64,000 nt of DNA from Gemmatimonadota bacterium (GCA_016712265.1 JADJRJ010000011.1:18327-82326), one strand, 5' to 3'. Shown: positions 21,790 through 29,609, counted from the stretch's first letter. A program made the numbers and translations. Notes: generated by a model not told the origin, from the letters alone.

Positions 21790-22301
21790 CCACGATGCAC
21801 TTCGAGGCGAAGAAGCACGCCTATCGCCAGACGCAGGACGGGATCGTGGTGAGCTTCGTGGTCCATCCGAACGACGTCTGCGCCGACCTCGCCATCGCCC
21901 CGCTTGGGACGCAATACATCGTCGCCCTCGCGCCGTACACCGAAGAAGAACATCGTCCGCCTAGCTCAACTGGACCAGAGCACGGGGCTTCTATCCCTGC
22001 GGTTGGAGGTTCGAATCCTCCGGCGGACACCACCCCTGCCCCGAAGGAGCGTCGCCCCTTCCACACGCTGCCGAGAAGCCAGCAGGCGGCGATCCTGATC
22101 CAAGACGAGCGGTTCCGGCGATGGTGGGATGGCGGCAACGATCCGCTCCCCGACGCGGTAGACGCCGCCATCAAGGTCCACTTGGGCATCATCTCAAAGC
22201 GCAATTTGGACCAGCCCGGCCCGACTGCATTCGCGTGGGATGAACTGGTCGCCCGGTACAGGTTCGACACCGATCAGCCCACATGGGAGCGCCCCGCATG
22301 A
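21786..22301 (+). CDS. Hypothetical protein whose coding frame encloses a tRNA gene
   Basis: 171 residues, continuous across tRNA-Arg. The N-part (MTTMHFEAKKHAYRQTQDGI, VVSFVVHPNDVCADLAIAPL) is a beta-rich domain; the C-part (RRPFHTLPRSQQAAILIQDE, RFRRWWDGGNDPLPDAVD, AFAWDELVARYRFD) is typical of phage early proteins. The linker between them, residues about 57-83, is encoded by the tRNA sequence. The N- and C-parts may originally have been one protein, with the tRNA inserted in frame. Starts by ATGA overlap. Confidence 0.6.
   Translation: MTTMHFEAKKHAYRQTQDGIVVSFVVHPNDVCADLAIAPLGTQYIVALAPYTEEEHRPPSSTGPEHGASIPAVGGSNPPADTTPAPKERRPFHTLPRSQQAAILIQDERFRRWWDGGNDPLPDAVDAAIKVHLGIISKRNLDQPGPTAFAWDELVARYRFDTDQPTWERPA
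21955..22032 (+). tRNA. tRNA-Arg (anticodon UCU), CCA encoded
   Basis: Full cloverleaf: acceptor GTCCGCC (21955-21961) with GGCGGAC (22022-22028); D-stem GCTC/GAGC with GG in the loop; anticodon stem 21983-21987/21995-21999 with loop CTTCTAT, anticodon TCT at 21990-21992; five-base variable loop; T-arm GGAGG-TTCGAAT-CCTCC; discriminator A and genomic CCA (22030-22032). It reads AGA (and probably AGG), expected to be scarce codons in a GC-rich host. The gene lies wholly inside an open protein-coding frame on the same strand. Confidence 0.95.
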
Positions 22302-22513
22302 CCCCACCCGATCGCCACGAACTGCTCGACGACGCCCTGTCCCATGCCCGTCGTCTCGCACGGGGGCTGGGGATGATGGAGCCCGATGCGCTCGGCATCG
22401 CCAGCGCGGGCATGACACACCACTACGTCCGAGACCGGCACGCATCGGCTCTGCATGGGCTGATATTCGACCTGGAGGACGCGTTGAAGAAGGAGAAGGC
22501 GACATGCGCCTGA
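22298..22513 (+). CDS. Small hypothetical protein
   Basis: 71 residues from the ATG at 22298. HELLDDALSHARRLARGLGM and ASALHGLIFDLEDALKKEKA are helical. ATGA overlap with the upstream gene sets the start. Confidence 0.5.
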   Translation: MTPPDRHELLDDALSHARRLARGLGMMEPDALGIASAGMTHHYVRDRHASALHGLIFDLEDALKKEKATCA

Positions 22514-22728
22514 CGATCCACGCGAGCGTCCCGCCAGAATGGTGGGAGCAGTGCGCGAGGGTGGCGGCTCGTTTCGATCGAGAGCACCCGGCCCCACACC
22601 GCGACTGCATCTATGGCATGCGGGACCCCAGCCCCGGCGACCTCAGCTTCTATGTCACGCGCACCAAGGCCGGGGGGATGGCGATCCGCGCATGGCAGGA
22701 CAAGCCCACGAAGGAGCCCACGCCATGA
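22504..22728 (+). CDS. Small hypothetical protein
   Basis: 74 residues from the ATG at 22504, overlapping the upstream gene by ten bases. HASVPPEWWEQCARVAARFD, REHPAPHRDCIYGMRDPS, SFYVTRTKAGGMAIRAWQDK. No family. Confidence 0.5.
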   Translation: MRLTIHASVPPEWWEQCARVAARFDREHPAPHRDCIYGMRDPSPGDLSFYVTRTKAGGMAIRAWQDKPTKEPTP

Positions 22729-23150
22729 CCGAGCCGATGACGGATGCGGAGCTGGAAGTGTGGCGCGAAGTCCTCGCCGGACGCGAGTACAGCAGTCGCA
22801 CTCTAGATGTCTACGCCACGGCGATGAGCCATCTCATCGCCCGCCTCGACGCCGAGCGTTCCCGAGCCGACGCCGCCGAGGCCGCCCGAGACGCGGCGCT
22901 CGCCAGGGCGATCCCGGAGCCGGTGCTGATGGAGACGATCGAGCAGGTCGAGGCGCTGCCGCCGGGCCTCTACCTCTACGGCAATCCGCGCGCACGAATT
23001 CTGGTCAACATCACGGAGCGCCATCCCGGCGGCGTCTGGACATTCCTCAGCACCGACGACGTCCGCAACGATCGCCTGATGGTAAACGTGTGGATCGCCG
23101 GCCCCCTCCCCGACCTACCCATCCCCACGAACGGAGATGCGAATGTCTAA
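22725..23150 (+). CDS. Hypothetical early protein (paralogue of the 18449 gene)
   Basis: 141 residues from the ATG at 22725. MTEPMTDAELEVWREVLAGR, a coiled coil (RLDAERSRADAAEAARDAAL), LPPGLYLYGNPRARIL and VNVWIAGPLPDLPIP. Shares its start and end motifs with the 18449 gene, and its order of domains. Function unknown. Confidence 0.52.
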   Translation: MTEPMTDAELEVWREVLAGREYSSRTLDVYATAMSHLIARLDAERSRADAAEAARDAALARAIPEPVLMETIEQVEALPPGLYLYGNPRARILVNITERHPGGVWTFLSTDDVRNDRLMVNVWIAGPLPDLPIPTNGDANV

Positions 23151-23451
23151 GCGATCCGCGCGCGCCTCGGCCATGACCGGGCAGTGGACGGTCGGGATGC
23201 TGCGATCCGCGATCGAGCGAGCCCGGGGTGCGCACGTCATGAGCGTCGTGAACCCAACCATCCCGCACGGGAAGGCGCTCGACATCTATATGGCGGCCCT
23301 CGCTGATCTCGACGATGCCGAGCGTCCTGTTCCGATGGTGCCTGACGTCTACACCGGGCGGAACAGGCCCAGCGGCATGGCGCTGACCATGATCAACATC
23401 CTGCAGGATTGCGACAACCCGCCCATCCCCACGCCGACGCAGGAGGGCTGA
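23143..23451 (+). CDS. Small hypothetical protein
   Basis: 102 residues from the ATG at 23143; GGAG eight bases upstream favours this start over 23137. SKRSARASAMTGQWTVGMLR, IPHGKALDIYMAALADLDDA, ending in a Pro-rich IPTPTQEG. No family. Confidence 0.48.
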   Translation: MSKRSARASAMTGQWTVGMLRSAIERARGAHVMSVVNPTIPHGKALDIYMAALADLDDAERPVPMVPDVYTGRNRPSGMALTMINILQDCDNPPIPTPTQEG

Positions 23452-23453
23452 AA

Positions 23454-23771
23454 ATGGCCGATATCCCGGCCCTGAAATGGCGCCCGATCGCGGAAGCGCC
23501 GATGGATGGCACGCCGATCATCGGCACGCGCTTGCGAGCTCGCTATTCGGACGAGCGGTTCCTGGCCATCGTCTGGTGGCAGGCCGAGTTCGACGCATGG
23601 ATCGCCGGCGCGCGAGAGATGTGCATGCACAACGGTTACACCTTCGAGGACGGCAGCGCGCGTCGCCTTCACTCGCCGGATATCCGGGAGCCCGATCACT
23701 GGGTTCCGTGGCCGCAGGACCCCGCCCACCCCTCCCGCGCCACGCCCGAGGAGCCGACCGATGACCGCTGA
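23454..23771 (+). CDS. DUF551-like phage protein
   Basis: 105 residues from the ATG at 23454. KWRPIAEAPMDGTPIIGTRL, WWQAEFDAWIAGAREM, PDHWVPWPQDPAHP: the WrPiaEAPmDGtpIl...HWmPlPePP layout of DUF551 proteins. The 25945 gene is of the same type. Function unknown. Confidence 0.65.
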   Translation: MADIPALKWRPIAEAPMDGTPIIGTRLRARYSDERFLAIVWWQAEFDAWIAGAREMCMHNGYTFEDGSARRLHSPDIREPDHWVPWPQDPAHPSRATPEEPTDDR

Positions 23772-25014
23772 GACCATCACCAGAGAAGATATCAAGCGGC
23801 TGCGTGACGTCAGCCACCGCCAACGCGATCGTGCCTATCTGGGCGCAGGGTCCATTATCCGTGGCCGCTACGAAGCGCTCCTCGATATGGCCGAGGCCCA
23901 CCTCGCCGAGCCCGCTCGCCTCGCCGCCGCCCGAGCCGAGGGGGTGCGGGAGGGGATCGAGATCGCGGCGCGCTACCATGAGGGCAAAGCGGACGTCTAC
24001 CGGGACAACCGCGCTCAGTTCGGGTTTTTGCATACATCCTACGCTGCCGAAATTCGCTCCCTCTCCCCAGCGCCGGCCCCGTGGACCCCGACGCACCGGC
24101 ACTACAAGGGCGGGCTGTATCGGGAGATAGAGCGGCTCCCTGATCGGTCGGACGATGGCGCCCGGCCAGAGGGCATCGTCGTATACGAGGGCGAGGATGG
24201 GGGGCGGCACTCGATCGACGCGCGGCGGTTCGACGGCATGGTAGCGGCCTACGCTCTCGACGGGGCAGTCAGTCCGACCGGCGAATACGCCCGCCGCTTT
24301 GAGCCGATCAATCCAGCGCCGGCCGAGGCGCCCAAGGCCCTCACGCGGTGTCAGGCCGCCAGCCTCCGCAACGATGGCGAATGCTCGCATCCGCTGTGCC
24401 CGGTGCCGCACGGCTCGAAGGGGGTCGCCCGGCTCGTCTGCACGCTCCCCGGCGTGGGCGACGACTATGTGGACGAGGACGACTTGCCGCCGGCCGAGGC
24501 GCCCACCACCCCGGCTTGTACCGTCGTCGTGTGGGATGGGCATGGCGATGTGCCGACGCCCCCGATCCTCGACGAGCAAATGAACCTATCCGCCGAAGAC
24601 TGGCGGAGGATCGCGGAGGCGCTGCCAGCGCCGACCGTCGAGGCGAGCGCATCCGTGGCGGAGGGCTTGACCGTCAAGACGTATGACCCCGAGACGGGCC
24701 GCACGTCGATCCGAGATCGTCAGCCGCCGGGCCTTCCGAGCGGGTGGGTTCGCGGCGTCCAGTACCTCGCCAAGGATGGCCGAGGGCAGTGGTACTACCT
24801 CAACCATGATTGGACGTGGCAGACCTGCCCGCCGTCCGATAGCCCGTTCGAACACATCGCCGCCCTGGAGGCGGAGAACAAAGCGCTGCGGGAGCGCGGC
24901 GCTCTGGTCGTGCAGGCGCTCGACGGGCCGGGCGCCAACGCGCAATTGCTCGTGTCGGCCGTGGACGGTCTGCGCGCCCTCCTCCAGGGCCAGGGAGGGG
25001 CGGATGGCCGGTGA
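23761..25014 (+). CDS. Large hypothetical early protein with composite architecture
   Basis: 417 residues from the ATG at 23761. An N-terminal helical part (TREDIKRLRDVSHRQRDRAY, AEGVREGIEIAARYHEGKAD), a beta part (EGIVVYEGEDGGRHSIDARR), a four-residue Cys motif region (CQAASLRNDGECSHPLCPVP), two Pro/Ala linkers containing AEAP, and a C-terminal coiled coil (AALEAENKALRERGALVVQA). It looks assembled from modules of several small early proteins. No function assigned. Confidence 0.5.
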   Translation: MTAETITREDIKRLRDVSHRQRDRAYLGAGSIIRGRYEALLDMAEAHLAEPARLAAARAEGVREGIEIAARYHEGKADVYRDNRAQFGFLHTSYAAEIRSLSPAPAPWTPTHRHYKGGLYREIERLPDRSDDGARPEGIVVYEGEDGGRHSIDARRFDGMVAAYALDGAVSPTGEYARRFEPINPAPAEAPKALTRCQAASLRNDGECSHPLCPVPHGSKGVARLVCTLPGVGDDYVDEDDLPPAEAPTTPACTVVVWDGHGDVPTPPILDEQMNLSAEDWRRIAEALPAPTVEASASVAEGLTVKTYDPETGRTSIRDRQPPGLPSGWVRGVQYLAKDGRGQWYYLNHDWTWQTCPPSDSPFEHIAALEAENKALRERGALVVQALDGPGANAQLLVSAVDGLRALLQGQGGADGR

Positions 25015-25600
25015 GCGGCTGACGGTGCTCGACGTCCCTCGATTGGCCGCCAAGATCAATGCGCGTGGAGCGTGCTGGCTATGGCTGGGCGCAGCGTCTC
25101 AGGACGGCTATGGCACTGTGGCCTGGAACGGGAAGACCCGAAAAGTTCACCGCATCTCATTCGAGATCACCAACGGGCCGATCGAGGCCGGGCTTTTCGT
25201 TTGCCATCGGTGCGACAACCCGCCGTGCGTTAACCCAGACCACCTGTTCGTCGGGACTGCGGCGGACAACATGCGGGACGCCCGCGCGAAGGGCCGGCTG
25301 CGAGCGACGATCACATCGGATCAAGCCCATTTCAAAGCTGGCCATGCCCCGCGCGGGGAGCGCGCGAGTGGTGCGCTGCTGACACAAGCCCAGGCCGCGG
25401 AGTTGCTTGTCCGCGGCGCCGCCGGAGAACGAACTTCTGATCTCGCGCGAGAGTACGGCGTTGGCCGCACCACCGTTCAACAACTCTTTCGCGGCGAAAC
25501 TTGGCGTGACCTTGAGCGTCCCGCTGGACTGCCGCGGCCGAGCGGGCGCTACCAACGCCAAGCCGGCCGCCGCGCCCTGGAGGAGGCTGACCATGGTTGA
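25004..25600 (+). CDS. HNH endonuclease (homing type) with C-terminal HTH, copy 1
   Basis: 198 residues from the ATG at 25004. ACWLWLGAASQDGYGTVAWN, KVHRISFEITNGPIEAGLFV, CHRCDNPPCVNPDHLFVGTA is the HNH_3 core (H-R, C-x2-C-x4-C, N-x-D-H-L) with a structural zinc site. A C-terminal HTH (RTSDLAREYGVGRTTVQQLF) supplies DNA recognition. The 27058 gene has the same architecture. Likely a free-standing homing endonuclease. Confidence 0.85.
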   Translation: MAGERLTVLDVPRLAAKINARGACWLWLGAASQDGYGTVAWNGKTRKVHRISFEITNGPIEAGLFVCHRCDNPPCVNPDHLFVGTAADNMRDARAKGRLRATITSDQAHFKAGHAPRGERASGALLTQAQAAELLVRGAAGERTSDLAREYGVGRTTVQQLFRGETWRDLERPAGLPRPSGRYQRQAGRRALEEADHG

Positions 25601-25952
25601 CGCACGGGTGCTGCGGGAACTGGCGCAGGAGGTCGCGCGGCTAAGCGGCTCGGATGCATCAATCGATGCATCAATTCGGCGGGCTCTTAGGGGCTGGCAT
25701 CCCCTGTCGGGGGTCTTGATTACCCCTACGCGGACGCTTTCCGAGGCGGCGGAACTGATGCCGGAAGGCTGGTTCGTGAAGGTCGAGAAGAACAGCCACA
25801 ACTGGTGGGTCTGCGTCGCCCGGAGCCGGGGCTACAGCGAGCAGTGGTCGTGCGACACCATAGCCGCGACTGAGCCGCTTGCTCGCGCCGCCTGCGCCCT
25901 CCGCGCCATCGCATCCGATATCGAGGCGAAGGAGGCCGATCGCCATGCCTGA
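25593..25952 (+). CDS. Hypothetical protein
   Basis: 119 residues from the ATG at 25593. The N-terminus is helical (VLRELAQEVARLSGSDASID), then PEGWFVKVEKNSHNWWVCVA and SDIEAKEADRHA. A short near-repeat, GATGCATCAATC, occurs around 25653-25675. No family recognised. Confidence 0.48.
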   Translation: MVDARVLRELAQEVARLSGSDASIDASIRRALRGWHPLSGVLITPTRTLSEAAELMPEGWFVKVEKNSHNWWVCVARSRGYSEQWSCDTIAATEPLARAACALRAIASDIEAKEADRHA

Positions 25953-26214
25953 CTGGCGACGGATGGAAATGGCGCCCGGCGACGGCACGCCGATCCGCGT
26001 CCGCACGGCCGGCGGGCACGTTCTGATCGCCTCGTGGCGGCCAGTCGATGATCCCGATCAGGAGTGCGGCGCATGGCACGCCGAAACCGAAGGCGACCAC
26101 CCTCCATGCTGGTCGGATGGCGTCTGCTGGGAGATCAACGAGGACATGGAGCCGAGCGATCCGCCCGCCGAGTGGCAACCCCTCCCCTCACCCCCGGAGA
26201 CCGAGAATGGCTGA
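25945..26214 (+). CDS. DUF551-like phage protein
   Basis: 89 residues from the ATG at 25945. PDWRRMEMAPGDGTPIRVRT, HVLIASWRPVD, DGVCWEINED and PAEWQPLPSPPE follow the DUF551 outline of the 23454 gene. Coupled to both neighbours by overlap. Function unknown. Confidence 0.6.
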   Translation: MPDWRRMEMAPGDGTPIRVRTAGGHVLIASWRPVDDPDQECGAWHAETEGDHPPCWSDGVCWEINEDMEPSDPPAEWQPLPSPPETENG

Positions 26215-26596
26215 GACCCGCGACTTCCACATCAGCGACATCCTGACCATGACGACCGGAATGCTCGTCTCGACGCGTCATATGAGCGGTCTGCACGAGC
26301 TGGCCGAATGGATAGCCGGTGGCCCGGTCTGGACGCACCAGCTTCCCCGCGTCATGCGAGAGGCAGCTCCGGTGCTGCTCGCGGCGCACCCGCATCTCGC
26401 TGGCGCCGATTGCGAAGGCGTCACGCCTGAGAACATCGCGGCCCGGACTGCCGGGTGGGTGGCACAGTTCGGCGAAACGCTGCCGGTGCCGCGCATGTCC
26501 AGCGACCAGCACGAGCGGATCGACCCCATTTCGGAACTCGCCGAGAAGGTCCACCCGTCCCGCATCCTCGTCGTAGAGACCCCCGATGCCGGGTGA
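26207..26596 (+). CDS. DUF7736-like phage protein
   Basis: 129 residues from the ATG at 26207. RDFHISDILTMTTGMLVSTR, GLHELAEWIAGGPVWTHQLP and RVMREAAPVLLAAHPHL are the hallmarks of DUF7736 (F-x-I-x-D-I-L-x-x-T-T-G...THQLPR). Function unknown; common in early regions of alpha- and gammaproteobacterial phages. Confidence 0.68.
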   Translation: MAETRDFHISDILTMTTGMLVSTRHMSGLHELAEWIAGGPVWTHQLPRVMREAAPVLLAAHPHLAGADCEGVTPENIAARTAGWVAQFGETLPVPRMSSDQHERIDPISELAEKVHPSRILVVETPDAG

Positions 26597-26690
26597 GACG
26601 ATAGAGAGGGCGGCGATCCGGCGGTACACCACGGTCTGGTCCATGCCGCGCCCGATGCGGCACAATGGCGAGAAGGAGCCCCGCGCATGA
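26586..26690 (+). CDS. 34-residue phage protein with TVWSMPRPxRH motif
   Basis: MPGETIERAAIRRYTTVWSM then PRPMRHNGEKEPRA. The IR-x-TVWS-P-P-RHH pattern belongs to a family of small phage proteins, usually 50-60 residues. It overlaps both the DUF7736 gene and the next gene (GCATGA). Short but its motif makes it credible. Confidence 0.6.
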   Translation: MPGETIERAAIRRYTTVWSMPRPMRHNGEKEPRA

Positions 26691-27061
26691 ACCAACCCAC
26701 GACGCCGGAAGGGCTATCGACCACTCTCGCCCGCATCGAAGCCTTCAACCACGGTCTAGCAACCGACGGCATCAAGGCCGAGCGGTCCGTGATCGACGCC
26801 GCCAAGGGCATCGTCATCGACGCGCCCGACGACTGGCGCCTGCCGCAACTGTGCCTATCGGATGATGGCGAGATCGGTCTCGACTGGTACGGGCCGGGTG
26901 GCGAGATCCATATGGCTATCGATCTTGAAGTCGTTGCGTGGATCGCCATCGGGCCGGACCGCGGCTTAGCCGATGGTGGGGTTTTCGATCTGGGCGCGCC
27001 GATACCAGAGCCGGTCATCCTGCTGATGCATGCGATCTATTCGACGGAGCCCCGCGCATGA
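26687..27061 (+). CDS. Hypothetical protein
   Basis: 124 residues. TTLARIEAFNHGLATDGIKA, APDDWRLPQLCLSDDGEIGL and DWYGPGGEIHMAIDLEV. The beta-rich centre is like small phage proteins describing 'IxLeW...' folds; no name given. Coupled by ATGA on both sides. Confidence 0.5.
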   Translation: MNQPTTPEGLSTTLARIEAFNHGLATDGIKAERSVIDAAKGIVIDAPDDWRLPQLCLSDDGEIGLDWYGPGGEIHMAIDLEVVAWIAIGPDRGLADGGVFDLGAPIPEPVILLMHAIYSTEPRA

Positions 27062-27597
27062 ACGCCACCCCGATGACGGCGGAGGAATATGCAGGGCCGT
27101 GGACGACGGGCCGCGAAACGGTTGCGGCAGTCATGGCGCATCTTGCCGCCGAATACGGTGCCAACGCCTGCTGGGAATGGCCACGATCCCGGAACCGTAC
27201 CGGATACGGCGTAGTCTGCTGGCAGGTCGGCCGGCGGAAGCGAGACAAGAGATCAACGTCGGCGCACCGTCTGGCTTGGATGGCCCACACCGGGCAATCT
27301 CTGGGTCGGCTCCAGTTCGTCTGCCACCGATGTGACAACCCGCCGTGCATTAACCCGGCGCACCTGTTCGTCGGCTCGCCGCAGGACAACACGACGGACA
27401 TGATCGCGAAAGGCCGGCAATGGGCGGGGCCGCGGCCCGGCCGGCCGCGCCTACTCTCTCCCGACGCCGAACGCGTTGCGGCGCTGGACAGACGATCCTT
27501 GCGGGACGTCGCATGGGACTACGGCGTCACGTCTGGCACGGTTGCGCGGTGGCGCAGAGAGCATCGCCCCACCCCCACCGGGAGGGCGGAGGGATGA
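27058..27597 (+). CDS. HNH endonuclease (homing type) with C-terminal HTH, copy 2
   Basis: 179 residues from the ATG at 27058. ACWEWPRSRNRTGYGVVCWQ, SAHRLAWMAHTGQSLG, FVCHRCDNPPCINPAHLFVG, then RSLRDVAWDYGVTSGTVARW. Same HNH-zinc core and HTH tail as the gene at 25004, with FVCHRCDNPPC identical. Two related nucleases 1.5 kb apart suggest duplication or repeated invasion. Confidence 0.85.
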   Translation: MNATPMTAEEYAGPWTTGRETVAAVMAHLAAEYGANACWEWPRSRNRTGYGVVCWQVGRRKRDKRSTSAHRLAWMAHTGQSLGRLQFVCHRCDNPPCINPAHLFVGSPQDNTTDMIAKGRQWAGPRPGRPRLLSPDAERVAALDRRSLRDVAWDYGVTSGTVARWRREHRPTPTGRAEG

Positions 27598-27887
27598 GCG
27601 GAGCGGCAACTCTCAACACGGCGCAGATGGCGCTACTGACCCGGCTCGCCAACAGGCACTACATAGGCCACTCGCGATACGGACGGGGCGCTTGGCTCTA
27701 CTCCGCGGACCGCCGATGGCCACTCGGCAGAGTGCGGCTCGCAGACCTCCGCAATCTGGTCCGGCTCGGGCTCGTGGCGCGAAACGACCTCTACAATGAT
27801 GACCCGAAGCAGTTCCCAAGTTGCGCGTTCATCACCCCCGCCGGCCGCGCCTATCTCTCCTCCCTGCCTGAGAGGACGACGAGATGA
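27594..27887 (+). CDS. Winged-helix-like hypothetical protein
   Basis: 97 residues from the ATG at 27594. LNTAQMALLTRLANRHYIGH, RLADLRNLVRLGLVARNDLY and FITPAGRAYLSSLPE: the spacing of helix, L-x2-L-V-R-L-G-L-V and ITPAGRAYL is that of a winged helix. Possible regulator. Confidence 0.55.
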   Translation: MSGAATLNTAQMALLTRLANRHYIGHSRYGRGAWLYSADRRWPLGRVRLADLRNLVRLGLVARNDLYNDDPKQFPSCAFITPAGRAYLSSLPERTTR

Positions 27888-28672
27888 ACAACCTATCGAG
27901 AACCTTCGTGGGCCATGCGGCCGACGTTGCTCTGGGAAACGAGATTCTGCGAGGCGTCGTCGGATCAACGGCGCACGGAACGGCCATCGAGGGGCAGGAC
28001 GATCGCGATGAGATGGGCGTGTTCGTCGAGCCCGCAGAATACGTCTGCGGCCTGACGTCGTGCGACCACTACATCTACCGAGACAAGCCCGAGGGCGTTC
28101 GGAGCGGGCCGGGCGACCTCGACCTGACGATGTATAGCCTTCGCAAGTTCTGTCGTCTTGCCGCGGATGGGAATCCGACTGTCATCGTCCTGCTGTGGCT
28201 CCCGTCGCATGTCACGACGACGCCGATCGGGCGGGGCTTGGTGGGCATGCGCACGTCATTCATCAGCGCAGAGTCCGGGCGCCGATTTCTGGGTTACCTG
28301 ACATCGCAAAAGATGCGGCTAACAGGCGAGCGGTCTCGCACGGTCAATCGCCCGGAACTGGTGGAGAAATACGGATACGACACAAAGTTCGCGATGCACG
28401 CGTTACGACTTGGCCTACAGGGCATCGAGATGCTGACGCATGGCCACATCAGCCTGCCGGCGCCAGAGCCCGATCTATCCACGCTGCGGGCGGTCCGGTC
28501 GGGCGCCGTGTCCTACGACGAGGCGCTGGCACTCATCAGCGACGCAGAGCAGCGGCTGAAATGGCTGGTAGACGACAGCCGGCGAACTGTGGACCGCACC
28601 GCCATCAACCGATTCCTCGTCGAGGCGCACAACGACCACTGGTCCCGCCCCACCCCCGGAGACGCCGCATGA
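27884..28672 (+). CDS. RlaP-like nucleotidyltransferase (DNA polymerase beta superfamily)
   Basis: 262 residues. ILRGVVGSTAHGTAIEGQDD and RDEMGVFVEP hold the GS...D-x-(D/E) nucleotidyltransferase signature of the RlaP/YcgL family (PF10127); then DLTMYSLRKFCRLAADGNPT, KYGYDTKFAMHALRLGLQGI and EAHNDHW, also conserved in it. RlaP proteins are predicted RNA-repair nucleotidyltransferases. With a tRNA gene in the same operon, tRNA end repair after host anticodon-nuclease attack is an attractive inference. Confidence 0.82.
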   Translation: MNNLSRTFVGHAADVALGNEILRGVVGSTAHGTAIEGQDDRDEMGVFVEPAEYVCGLTSCDHYIYRDKPEGVRSGPGDLDLTMYSLRKFCRLAADGNPTVIVLLWLPSHVTTTPIGRGLVGMRTSFISAESGRRFLGYLTSQKMRLTGERSRTVNRPELVEKYGYDTKFAMHALRLGLQGIEMLTHGHISLPAPEPDLSTLRAVRSGAVSYDEALALISDAEQRLKWLVDDSRRTVDRTAINRFLVEAHNDHWSRPTPGDAA

Positions 28673-28896
28673 GCGACGAGCACCACATGATCGCCTGCGG
28701 CCAGCACGCTGAGGCGCGGCGCGTGGCCGAAGCCCGCATCGCCGCCCTCGAAGCCACGGTTGCGAGGCTGACGGCTGTGATTTCCCCAAGCGACCTTCGG
28801 GCTTTCGAGACGGCGTGGGCCGCTGACGCCGCAAGCGGCGGAGACGGCACGCTCGCCGCCCTCACCGTCTTCCTGGAACGGAGGATGAAGGGATGA
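28669..28896 (+). CDS. Small coiled-coil hypothetical protein
   Basis: 75 residues from the ATG at 28669. MIACGQHAEARRVAEARIAA, LEATVARLTAVISPSDLRAF, TLAALTVFLERRMKG. ATGA overlaps on both sides. No family. Confidence 0.5.
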   Translation: MSDEHHMIACGQHAEARRVAEARIAALEATVARLTAVISPSDLRAFETAWAADAASGGDGTLAALTVFLERRMKG

Positions 28897-29204
28897 TGAC
28901 GGACTACAGCGCGAAAGCGCCACGCGAAGTCCTGCGCCGCCTGCTGGCGATGGCAACGCCCGGCCCGTGGACCACGGACGGAGAAAACCGCGACGACTTG
29001 CAGAAACCGTATCGCTTCGGCCCGCAGGTCGTCTATGCCGATACCGATTGCGATGTGCATCCGATCGCCGATTGCTCGTGCAACCATACATGCCGAGACG
29101 AAGACGAAGCGGCGAACAACGGGAAGCTGATCGCGGCGGCGGTCAACGCACTCGGGCCACTGCTCGATTACATCGACGAACTCGAAGCCAAGGCCCGCCC
29201 ATGA
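28893..29204 (+). CDS. Phage protein of the TPGPW/NGKLIAAAVNAL type
   Basis: 103 residues. APREVLRRLLAMATPGPWTT, PQVVYADTDCDVHPIADCSC (three Cys), NNGKLIAAAVNALGPLLDYI. Matches the Ead/Ea22-like phage family layout in which a TPGPW start precedes an A-x-L-I-A-x-x-N-A-x-P helix. Function unknown. Confidence 0.62.
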   Translation: MMTDYSAKAPREVLRRLLAMATPGPWTTDGENRDDLQKPYRFGPQVVYADTDCDVHPIADCSCNHTCRDEDEAANNGKLIAAAVNALGPLLDYIDELEAKARP

Positions 29205-29401
29205 CCACCATCCGAGAGACGATCGCGCGGGCGATCTATGCCAGCTTTGCCGGCGGCACGTCCGACGAGACCTTGGACGACATGGCGTCGGCGATCGCCG
29301 AGAGCGGCGCCGACGCCGTCCTCCGCGCCCTCGACGAGGCGGGGCTGGTGGTGGTGAGGAAGGATGCGGCTACGGCGCCTGACGAGCGCGGATTGCGCTG
29401 A
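29201..29401 (+). CDS. Small hypothetical protein, end of the rightward early operon
   Basis: 66 residues from the ATG at 29201. TIRETIARAIYASFAGGTSD and ADAVLRALDEAGLVVVRKDA form the common phage-protein pattern 'iAraiy...aGAdAvLrALdeaGLvVV'. Last gene before the HNH cassette. Confidence 0.6.
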   Translation: MTTIRETIARAIYASFAGGTSDETLDDMASAIAESGADAVLRALDEAGLVVVRKDAATAPDERGLR

Positions 29402-29438
29402 TCTTCGCCCGGCAGTCCTCCCCCGCCGCGCGGAGGAG

Positions 29439-29467
29439 TTGTTGTTCATGTAATGTTCTAGTATGTT
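29439..29467 (+). promoter_or_regulatory. Promoter of HNH cassette 1
   Basis: TTGTTG (29439-29444) and TATGTT (29462-29467) separated by 17 bases. The predicted transcription start is at about 29474, inside the 5' arm of the hairpin at 29471-29505, so the mRNA would begin with the stem-loop. The sequence is AT-richer than its surroundings. Confidence 0.5.
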
Positions 29468-29609
29468 AGCGAAGCCGACGCGCGTTGGAGCGCTGCGCCG
29501 GCTTCTGACCAACCGTCATGTGGAGCATGACCGCGATGGCTTCCGATTCCATACCAGAAGAATGGCGTCCGGTGGAAGGCTGGCCTTACGAGGTCAGCAG
29601 TCTCGGGCG
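29468..29609 (+). repeat. 142-bp repeat, copy 1: hairpin plus HNH 5' end
   Basis: Matches 44948-45089 with about nine mismatches in 142 bases. It contains a stem-loop (GAAGCCGACG, 29471-29480, with CGCCGGCTTC, 29496-29505; one mismatch) with an inner four-base stem, then the first ~25 codons of an HNH gene. Outside it the two copies are unrelated. Confidence 0.9.

Noticed and set aside
29440..29520. Group I or II intron end at the HNH hairpin
   Set aside because: The only conserved structure is one hairpin; no catalytic core (P, Q, R, S elements or domain V) nor interrupted exon is visible, and both copies sit between genes.
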